From NCBI GenBank assembly GCA_030247885.1, contig JAPDRO010000019.1, forward strand, positions 1 through 64,000: a stretch of 64,000 nt of DNA. The letters run 5' to 3'. The notes under the pieces are model-generated. The model did not search any database and had not been told where the DNA came from. It saw only the letters and a list, made by a program, of their open reading frames with translations. The position numbers and the translations under genes were made by a program. Source of the DNA: Taxawa tesnikishii (nom. ined.). Its lineage: Eukaryota > Ascomycota > Dothideomycetes > Dothideales. Positions 1-9,120 of this stretch are shown here, one piece after another (position 1 is the first letter of the stretch; each line of letters opens with the position of its first letter).

Positions 1-66
1 CCCTAACCCTAACCCTAACCCTAACCCTAACCCTAACCCTAACCCTAACCCTAACCCTAACCCTAA
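1..66. repeat. Telomere, CCCTAA repeats
   Basis: Eleven perfect CCCTAA units run from the first base, so the + strand is the C-rich strand read inward from a left chromosome end (TTAGGG type, usual in filamentous ascomycetes). The tract is short and changes directly into a CTCA satellite at about position 67, so the true telomere is probably longer and clipped in the assembly. Confidence 0.98.
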
Positions 67-69
67 CCC

Positions 70-113
70 ACTCACTCACTCACTCACTCACTCACTCACT
101 CACTCACTCACTC
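70..113. repeat. Subtelomeric (ACTC)n satellite
   Basis: Eleven tandem ACTC tetranucleotides directly follow the telomere repeats. They contain no G on this strand, like the telomere repeats beside them. Further degenerate copies (ACTC, ATTC, ACTT) follow to about 150, so the array seems to decay gradually into the next region. Confidence 0.95.
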
Positions 114-1282
114 TTATTCTTACTCATTCTTACTCTCACTCACTCACTCTCTTTTTCAATGTTTTTTTTCTTTCTACTTTATTTCTTTCTTTCTATTTTA
201 TCTCTACTTCTTTTATTCTTCTTATATCTTATTACTCTACTACTTTATTACTTTACTACTCTATTACTCTACTATTCTATTACTCTACTATTTTATTACT
301 CTATTATTTTATTACTTTACTACTTTACTACTTTATTATTTTATTACTTTATTACTATATTTTTATTACTTTCTTATTCTTTTTAAATATTACTTTAACT
401 CTACTAATTTATTATTCCATTCTTATATTACTATATCTCTATTACTTTACTCCTTATCTTTTACTATAAATCTCTTATTTTAACTTTTTTTCTTTTATTT
501 CTTTTCTTTCTTTTATTTTATCTCTTCTTATTTTCCTATTTTTTACTTTTATTCTATTTCTATATTATTATATCCCTATTACTTAAACTTTCTTTCTTTA
601 TTCCTTCCTTATTATAACTCTTATTTTCTAACTTACTTATTTTATTCCTTCTCTTTTTATTACCTTTCTTTTTATTATCTTCTTTTTCTTTTATATTATC
701 CTCCCTTACTTTACTTTCCTTTTTACTTTTTTTCTCTTATTCTTAACTAATCTCCTTTTTCTTTTTATATTCCACTATTTTACTTTAATTTCTTTTACTT
801 TACTATTAAATCTATTAGTTTTTCTTTTTCTTTCTTTTATCTTTTTTTATCTTAAGAGATATATCTTTTTCTCTTTAAAATATTATACTTGTTATAGAGA
901 GAAATATTACCTTTTTTTTGAAAATCCTATATAGAGAAATATTGTTCCTTTCTTTAAAACTTAGCTTTTCTATGATTATCGTCTTCTTCATTTATATACT
1001 TACTTTTTACCCTTATTTATCTAAACCCTAACTCTTAGTTCTATATTATCCTATATAATCCCTAAGGTTTAAGAAGAACTTTATTATACTTTAGGATTCT
1101 TTCTTAACTTCTTTATAACTTAGCTTAAGTCTATTTAACTAAGTTACTTTCCTTATCTATTAGACTTCTTCTTAACTACTCTAACTAACTTATTATTAGG
1201 CGTTTACTTTTTGTTAGGACTCTTTCTTGCTTGTCGGAGCTAGTAAGGACCTAACGTATTTACCTCTTAAGCTATTATCTAT
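114..1282. other. AT-rich, strand-asymmetric subtelomere
   Basis: I see no credible gene here. The first 700 bases are almost pure T, C and A: the only G before position 818 is at 161. TTA, TAC and TCT words dominate and CA/TG dinucleotides are rare, as expected where RIP has turned CpA into TpA. From about 855 the sequence regains G and looks like ordinary RIP-mutated DNA, with a degenerate telomere-like word near 1024. The 75-residue open frame at 159-386 is low-complexity Leu/Phe/Tyr and is not taken as a gene. Confidence 0.85.
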
Positions 1283-1386
1283 TTTTTTCCTTCGCTACTT
1301 CTTCTGTTTTTTCCTTCACTACTTCTTCTGTTTTTTCCTTCACTACTTCTTCTGTTTTTTCCTTCACTACTTCTTCTGTTTTTTCT
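1283..1386. repeat. 24-bp tandem repeat, four units
   Basis: Four 24-bp units at 1283, 1307, 1331 and 1355, plus a partial fifth. Each unit is six T followed by an 18-base C/T-rich core; only unit 1 differs, by a G for an A. Because 24 is a multiple of three, the minus strand can read an 8-residue repeat (EEVVKEKT in one frame, RRSSEGKN in another). It lies 40 bp beyond the stop codon of the telomere-linked helicase. I cannot tell whether it is coding, a 3' untranslated element or a plain minisatellite. Confidence 0.9.
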
Positions 1387-1425
1387 TATAGGTCGTTGCT
1401 ATTAGTTGTCTCTGACCTCGCTATC

Positions 1426-4400
1426 TTAGAACGACAATAAAGCCTTTGCCGCTACTCTGACTCCCTGTACCGCCATTCCGCCTCCAAATCTTGTCTCCTC
1501 TCCCAACCAGTCAAAGAAATCCTCCACCCCGGCGAATCTGCGCCGGAAGTGGTCCTCTAGCCATCTGGCTCCTCCGGCGCTCACGAATATCCCGTAACAG
1601 AGCGGCAGGACCACGTCTCCGTGCTCACACGCTTCTTCCTTACTGGTCTTGCTGAGCTCAGCCCTTTGGCAGATGGACTGAGGGTTTAGGCACCAGAAGC
1701 AGCTCGTGTACGGACGCAACCACTTTCGTCCGCGTGTCTCGTGCCGCTGCCGTACTCGACTGCGCTCGTGAAACACCTCATGCCGCCGGGCACACTTGGA
1801 GAACTCGTGCTTCCATTCCTCGTCCATCGCACGGCAGAGCAAGCATGTCCCGCGCACGCTGGCCAGGTCCAGACGGTAGTTGACAAGTTCGGAGTGAGCC
1901 TGCAGCCGCTCTTGCTGGATGAGATCGAGTCCGGTGTGGGCGGTCTGCCGTCTTGTCGCGTCCGAGGCTGCGATTGGATCCTCGTGAGCCGCTTTGCAGA
2001 CGTCGCAAGCCACGTCTTCCGGCATGCACCACCTTCGGTGCTGAGCGAGATCGAGGTGTTCGCTCAGCGAAGTTCGGAAACATTGCTCGCCTCGTAAGTA
2101 CTTGTGCACGGCCTGCTTGTCCCGTCGCTTGCGAAGTGACACGTCGTCCCTGCAGCTGCCCGTCTGCTCCGAACCGACGTCGACGTCGTCTTCGAGCTGT
2201 GCCTGCCACGTCGCCGGCAGGAGAACCATCGAGTACGCCTCCATCCCGTCGCGGCCGGCCCGACCCGACTCCTGCGCGAAGGTGACCAACGAGTCCGGCT
2301 CCCTACGTTCATGACCAGACGTACATGAGCGTGGTCGAAGCCTTCGGCAAGAGCGGTCGTGGCAACGAGATACGGGCGGTCGGAGGTATGGATCCAGCGA
2401 TCAACGATGAGCTTCTTCTGTTCCGGCGTTCCGCTCTTTGCGGTGTATGCAGCACAACCAAGCAGTTGGCACAGGCTGTCCGCGTCCTCACACGTTCGGA
2501 CGTATAGGACGATCTTGTCACGGGAATGATCGAACAGGTCGGAGTCGCGCCACGCGTCTTGCGCTTCGACCGCACTCTGCTCCAGAAGGCTGCCTTTGCG
2601 AGGGTCTGCCCTGCGGACCATGTAGAATATGTTGGGTCGGTTGCTCGATGCTCTGATGGTTGTCGGACGGTAGAGGTAGTTGCGCTCCTCAAACTCCTCT
2701 TCATGGACGGAGGCAGTGTGGCTGTCAGGTAGACAAACTGCGTCCTGAGATTGCGGACCGCAGTAAGGTCGACGATGCTCGATCGGTAGTCAACGGCAGT
2801 CACCGTCAGGTGGCATTCGTCGATCACGATTCGATCGAGTTTCTGCTGGACGATCAGGCTTCGTGCGTATTTCGTGAAGTGTGTTGTGGCCGCAGCCTCA
2901 ACGCTGACGATTATCAGCGATGCTTCTCGACTTTCTCCCGGCAACCATTCGAGGTGAGCGATGTTCAGTTCCCGTATCCGCCGAAGCAGGTCTGCCCGAA
3001 GGGATACGAGCGGCACGATGAGGATGGTGATCCCGGCATCAGGCAGCGTACACGGCAACATGAAGGACAGGCTCTTTCCGGCTCCGGTTGGCAAGATGGC
3101 CACCACCTGCTCCGTCCACGACATGATCGTGGTGAGGGTCTGTTCCTGCTCCCTCGATTTCCACATCATTCTCTGGTTGCCGTAGAGCTTTCTGAGCCCT
3201 TCCAGCAGAGCCTCTGCCGACCACGGTTTGCGGGGCCGATAGACACCCTTGGCAAGTCGTTCCTTCAGTCGACACTCTTCTCCGTCCCTCTTTCGCTTCT
3301 TGCCTTTTAGCATCGTCTCCACTCCCCAGAAGTCCTGCCACAACGTTGACGCGCGAAGTCCCATTCGGATCAGCCCGTCCCACACGTTGCCGAAGGTCGC
3401 TCCCGTCTGATTGGCATACGCCCTGTTGACCGTGCGTGTCTTGTGGTTGCGCTGTCTCGTCATCGCTCGGATATCCTCCTCCATCTCCTCGGCGTCCTCG
3501 TCGTCTTCGTTGACTTCGAAGCAGCCTATGTTGCTCGCAAACTTGGTCTTGACGATGGCCACGCTCATCTGGCGCCAGTTGGAAACGTGAAGCCGGGGTG
3601 TGCACGCCCGAGCACTGGCTTCCTCCAGACAACGACTCAACCGTCCTTCGCCCCACACCTTTCCGTCTTTCTCCCACAAGAACGAGGAGAGCAGTGCCTT
3701 TGGTGATTGCTGCCGCAGAAAGACCTGTCGTAGCGGCACGACATAGACGAGGTAATCCAGCAACAGGTCGCCCACCGGATTGGCGAGAAACCGGATGTTT
3801 TCCTTGTACCTGCCCGTCTGCTGCTGACCTTTGTGGTATTTGACATGTATCATGACACGATCGTGGCGGAGTGTGATGGATCGTCGTCGTTGCGTGTTCC
3901 GCCAGGTCATGGAGAAGAACTCGCTTTCGCGGATGGGCTGACCGCCACTGATGTGAACGAGGACACACAAGCGTTTCAAGAACTCCTGCACAGTTGCCTC
4001 GTAGCCGGCTAGCGCACTGTCCCTCCAAACGAAGCCGCTCGCTGATCGACGGTCTTGCTGAAGGAAAAGGCGGCACAGTTGCTCGGAACGCTCAACGGCG
4101 GCCAACAGAGCTTTGTCCGTCCCCTCAGCAGGAGAGCGTTGTCACGATGCTGGATCAAGCTCCAGCCGACGGTATCGACGTTGCCGCTATCTCTAAGCGC
4201 CCAAGACTGCATGCGGCGTAGGTCCTTCTGACCCAGCAGCAAGTCGTCGTACAGTAGCCGTTCGCACTCACGGTATTCGGAGAGCAGTAGCGTGGGGATC
4301 TGGTCCATACGCAGCTCTGTATCTTCGTATGTCAGGACCTGTTCGCTTTCGTCCCAACAGGCCTCATGATCACCCACGCTGTCCTTCGAGATGCGAAACA

Positions 4401-5857
4401 GCAACAGGCGCCAGCGGAGTATCTCCCCATCGGCGTCTCGGCCGTCTGCTGCAGATAACTCTCACAGCATTCCTTGACGAGCGCGAGCGTTTCTCCCCAC
4501 CCTGCCGCTCTTTGCGAGCACAGTCATAGAAGATCAGCAGCTGCGCGACCCATATCATCGCAGACAGACTGCTGTTGAAGTTGCCGGGTTCCATCCAGCC
4601 TTGCGTAGACGGCTTGATGCTTAGCATCGCGCAGAAGCTCACTATTGGCGAGCGGTACCGTCGGGCTCCGGTAGTGTGACGGATAACGAGCATCCATAAC
4701 TCAACCAGCCCATCTCTCAGTTGGCCCTTGATCCCTTCACCCGTGCCCGTCGCTCCCCGTTCTGCTAACCGACGGAGGTTATGCCACACCACCCTTTGCT
4801 TGTCCGTCGGTTCGATCACGTCCTCTGGCCGGATCGTCTCCTCCGAGTCAGCACTGAAGTGGTACTCGTCACAGATCGCCACTCGCTCCAGGTACGACAG
4901 GAACTGTGACGCCAGCTTGAAGTAGACCTTGAGCGTGCCGGGCTCCTTGTAAGGATCGAACGGCCGAACCTTCCCAATCGACTCGACCTGCGACGACTGG
5001 AACCGACTGAGAACGACGCGACATGGCCAAGTGAGCATACAGTCGGGTCCGTCGAAACACCAGCCGTGCGCCTCCCTGAGCACGTCCTCCATCGCATCGA
5101 CGATCGTCCGCAGAGGACATCCTTCGTCTCGCGAGGGCACGGCGATCGCTGCTCGGATCTCGTCTTTCTTCAAGCCGCAGACATGGTCGACGATGCCGGT
5201 CTCTCTGAGCCATGGTACCACGGTAGAACGATGCTCGTCGAATCCGCGGACACGGTTGGCCGCAGATGCGGCGTCGCGCTCTGCCTGAAGGATGTCTTCT
5301 TCTTGCGTCCGGAAGAAGTCACGCTGGTGACCGGCTCGCCTCCGACCGCAAATCTCCAGGTCCGCTACTTGGACCTCGAAGTACCTCTGCCAGCTTCCGA
5401 CCTTGAAGAAACGCTGACAGGCGCGGTCGCAAGACCACAGCTTGTTGTGGGTATGGACCTGCTTCAAACGAGCATCGCCGCCTCGCTTCTGTCCGTTGAC
5501 CCAGCCGTGTTGCCGCTCACAATGATCTTGCATGCCACGCGGAGTGCGGCATATATAGGGACAAAGCCTGCCTTCGCCATCTTTCCCGCCACACTTCAAG
5601 CCGTCGAAGTACACCGGAAGTCCCGTTACGGGAGGCTCTGTTGCTGCTGGATAGATGACATCTGCCTCGACTTGCGCAAGTTCGGTAAAAGACCCGACTT
5701 TGGCAATAATGTCCCGCCGTTGTTGTAAGCTGAGACGCTTGTGATGCACACGAAGATGTTTGGCGAGCTGCGAAGGTACGACTGCATACTGACAATGGAT
5801 GCAAACAAGGATGCGGTGCTGGGCGACTACTTGGAAGAGACGATGAAAATCATCCAT
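1426..5857 (-). CDS. Telomere-linked RecQ-type helicase with OrsD-like and tyrosine-recombinase-like regions
   Basis: Superfamily 2 DNA helicase of the telomere-linked type, probably acting in subtelomere recombination. It reads from ATG at 5857 with an N-terminal zinc-finger region like OrsD/DUF3505 (C-x2-C...H-x4-HH, then further Cys/His). A middle domain (about 3931-3416) resembles a tyrosine recombinase. The RecQ core follows: motif I PTGAGKS (about 3085), DECH box (about 2821), TAT motif III, motif V ATTALAEGFDH, motif VI QESGRAGRDG. A RecQ zinc cluster (C...C...CDVC) and a second CxxC ribbon come last. The reading changes frame five times (near 4495, 4425, 4120, 2690 and 2300), each needing one added base, giving about 1478 codons. 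There are no in-frame stops or RIP-type changes, so the breaks are more likely assembly errors than decay. RecQ and telomere linkage are well supported; the recombinase reading is inference. Confidence 0.85.
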
Positions 5858-6198
5858 CTGAGTCTTGGCTTGCCTTCACGGCTGCCATACTTGCGAGGCC
5901 AGACATAGCTATATTACCTTTCTAAGGATTTAAAGGATCCATGTGATGCTCAGGATCAATTGTTTAGAGCGTACTGATCACGTCGCATAGACACAGGGCT
6001 GGTCTTTGTTTGGAGAGGCCGCCCTGCGAAAATGCGGGGAGTGGCCTATGCACAAGGCGCCTCATCTTTTTCCTTTTAAGACCGCCGCCCTTGATGTTCC
6101 ATGTATATGGCATATATATGAGTGGTGTTTGGCATGCAGAGAGAATAACCTTATGACAGTATAGTGTGTGGGTTTCGAGAAGGTTGGGGCTCGGGAAG
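5858..6198 (-). promoter_or_regulatory. Upstream region of the telomere-linked helicase
   Basis: About 340 bp between the helicase start codon and the direct-repeat cluster. Base composition is normal and unlike the RIP block beyond 6300. No open frame of note and no identifiable promoter element beyond AT-rich words. It presumably holds the helicase promoter and 5' untranslated region. Confidence 0.4.
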
Positions 6199-6301
6199 GC
6201 AAACGAATCGTGGTCAACAGGTGCAAACGAATCGTGGTCGTTCCTCTAACCCTTAGGGTTATAGCCCACGCAAAAGCAAACGAATCGTGGCCATTCGTTT
6301 G
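6199..6301. repeat. Three direct repeats with hairpin and telomere-like palindrome
   Basis: A 17-bp word beginning GCAAACGAATCGTGG occurs at 6199-6215, 6223-6239 and 6276-6292 (the last differs at one base). The third copy starts a hairpin: CAAACGAAT at 6277-6285 is the exact reverse complement of ATTCGTTTG at 6293-6301, with a 7-base loop. Between copies 2 and 3 lies TAACCCTTAGGGTTA (about 6247-6261), two telomere-like half-sites facing each other. The cluster stands between the helicase upstream region and the RIP-mutated block, so it may mark the edge of a mobile or recombining unit. Confidence 0.8.
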
Positions 6302-8805
6302 ACTTCTACGAGTAGGAGTTACTTAAGTAGCCTTAATAGTAAGGTATAATATACCTTTATTATAAGTAAATTACGCGTTACCTCGTAGTAGTATTATTAT
6401 AATAGTCTATAATAGTTGCGATATTAGTAAGAGGTAGCTACTTAGTAGGAAGTAGCTACTTAGTAATAAAATACGTTATAGGAAATAATTAACGTAATTT
6501 ATAGGAATATAAGTTACGTAAAATAGTAAGTTAGTAAATCTCTACTCTTTTAACTCTATTAATTATCTACGTATTATAACTATAATATAATTAGAATTAG
6601 AGTTACTAAGTAAGTTTTTAAACTACTTATCTTCCTTCTCCTTAGTTATTTCTTTCGCCTTACGCTTACGTAACTTTCTATAAGTCTTTTCTTTACTATT
6701 TCTACTTTTATTACCTTTACTATCTCGAGTACTTCTTATATACTAAATATAAACTTCCCTTTTAATATAACTTATTTACTCTTTATTTAAGCCTTTTAAG
6801 TATTAAGAAGCTTCTCTTATTCTTTTACCTACTTACGTAAGGTAATGTTTACTATACGTCGATTTAAAAGTACGAGTTATTTGCTTTATATATTACTTTA
6901 TTAGAGATAAAATGTCCTAGATTACCTTTATTATAAAATTAAGTAGCGCGTTTACTTTACGTAGTTTAGTACTATTTAGTAATAAGTTATATAGTAGTAA
7001 GAAGTCTAGATTAAGTTATTAGAGTAGTATATATAATAGTAAAGTAGCTAGAGCTTACTACGTAAGTAACTTTTTAAGTATAAATATTAGGCTTAGTAAT
7101 ACTAAACTAATACTATACTATCTAGCGAAAATATTATAAGTAGTAAGTACTTTATTTCTTATATAGATATATATCTTAGTCTATTTTACGCGTAATATAT
7201 AGTTAAAATTAACATATAAAGTAGCGTTAGTCTCTAAAGTTAGCGTACGCTTTAGTAGCGTAAATATACTAATATTAAGTAGTTAGAATATATACGAATA
7301 ATATAGTAGTAGTATTATTAAGTTAATCTTATTTTATATATAGAAGGTAATTACCTTACTAGTAATATAGTTACTATAGCCGTTTATAATTAGTAATCTC
7401 TAAGTTATAGGGTCCTCTAGCTATATTAAAGGCTCGAAAATAATAGTTAGCTACTTATAACTATAGTTATTAGACGTTTAGTTACTATTACTAGTCGAGA
7501 ACTTTTAGTTTAAAGGCGTATATATAAGTATCTACGTAGTATTAGTATATTTAGCCTTATAGATTAATAAGGGTAAAATAGCTAGACTAGTAGCGTTTAT
7601 ATACTTAATTATAGTTATTTATTTTTACTAACTTATAATTTACTTTTAACTATTATCTTTACGTATATTAACTAATACTCTTAATAACTAACTTACTTTA
7701 ACTATAAAGTTAAACTCATTTATATTATAAACGTACTTTAGCATATATTAGTTTTATATTTATATTTATATTTCTATTACTATATTAAACTACTTCTTTA
7801 CGTTCTTATAACTCGTTGCTTTAAATTATACGCTATTAATCTAACGCGTCTAAATACTTATAATCTTAAAATAATAAGCCTTAAAGTAATTAAGCTAATA
7901 CTTACTAATTAGTCGAAGAGTTAAAGTAAAAGTCTTAAAAAGCTAAACGCGTCTATATTATATTTCCTTAGCTATTTATATAGCTAACGTAAGCAAAGTA
8001 AGGAATCTAATATATATAAAATATATAATCTATTATATTAATATCTTTTCTTTTAGTATAAAAAGGAGTTACTTATCTTAGTATATTATAGCGCGTAAAG
8101 TTCGTCTAAATATACGATATTATAGCGTTATATTTAGGACCTTAAATACGAGGGTAACCTTACGAATTAATAAGTATTTGTTATTTTTAATAGTAAAGAT
8201 TACCTTCTAAATATCCTCTTTTATATAAGTTTATTTACTTAATATAAAAGTACTTATAGTAGTTAATAGTAATAGTAAAAGATTAGAGGTTTACGTTATA
8301 GTAACTTACTACTTCGCATAACTTATATCCCCGTAGATTACGTTATTAATAGCTTTATAAAGCCTCTTTAAGGTTAATATTTCTAGAAGTTTATTAGTTA
8401 ACTTAGACTATTTAAAGAGGACTAATTTAGCTAAAAAGGAGTATTATAAAATAATAGCTACCTAGTTTAAATAGATAGTTATATAACTTATTAAGTTAAG
8501 TAAAGAATCTCTTTATTCCTTAGTTACTATTATAAATAATTAAATTAATTAATAAGTTATAGTTAGTTTTACTATATATTTAATTATAGTTAAGTACTTA
8601 GTTTAACTCTTACTTCTTTTATAACTTATATTTCATTCTAATAAAAATTTTTTATACTACTTTTAACTTCTTAAGTACTTATAAAAATATTTTTTAAATT
8701 ATTATTAATTTTTAAAGTACTTAGAAAAAGAAGAATTTATAGTAAAGTAATACTCTAAATATATATAATAGTTATAATAGTAGTATTTATTAACTGTATT
8801 TAGAA
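6302..8805. repeat. RIP-mutated relic of an unidentified repeat
   Basis: About 2.5 kb very rich in TA, TAG and TTA words, nearly without CA or TG, while CG words persist (ACGCGT, TACGT). This is the expected mark of RIP, in which CpA becomes TpA on both strands of duplicated DNA. It is heavily degenerate with no long open frame, so I cannot assign a family. An old transposon or retroelement copy is likely, but a duplicated subtelomeric segment is possible. Both edges are sharp: near 6302 and near 8805 the composition returns to normal. Confidence 0.8.
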
Positions 8806-9120
8806 AAACAATGGAAATAGGTGTTAACCGAGCTAAAAACGCGTCTTTTAGCGGGGCGAATAGCGGATTCTCCCGCTCGAGACTCGGACCTTTTTGACGC
8901 GAGAATATTTGCCTAAGAACTTTGTAGCGGGGTCCCCTAGGTCTAGGCGATATCTTATGCTAAATTTCTCCGTTGCGGGCAGGAACAAGCCGCGCATGAT
9001 GGGCACTTCCGACATGCAGATTTTGTACCCCGTATAAGATACTATTAGTCGCCCACATGCTACCTCGACGGCTCTAGGACGCCAAGGGGGTTAAGCACTA
9101 GAAACTTTGGTCGCTGCAAG
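8806..9120 (+). promoter_or_regulatory. Upstream region of the GH2 gene
   Basis: About 315 bp of normal composition between the RIP block and the GH2 start. It contains CT-rich stretches just before the ATG, common in fungal promoters. No gene is visible. Confidence 0.4.

Noticed and set aside
159-386. 75-residue open frame of Leu, Phe and Tyr next to the telomere
   Set aside because: Low-complexity reading of a G-free pyrimidine-rich tract; no gene features.
1024-1036. Interstitial telomere array
   Set aside because: Only about two degenerate CCCTAA-like units, not an array.
1283-1386. Possible CRISPR-like array
   Set aside because: Units are head-to-tail with no unique spacers; this is a tandem minisatellite in a eukaryote.
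1426-5857. Calling the helicase a pseudogene because of its frame changes
   Set aside because: The breaks are all single-base losses, as in essential genes of this window, with no in-frame stops within the conserved reading.
6302-8805. Assigning the RIP-mutated block to a named transposon or retroelement family
   Set aside because: No readable protein domains and no terminal repeats found; the family cannot be supported.
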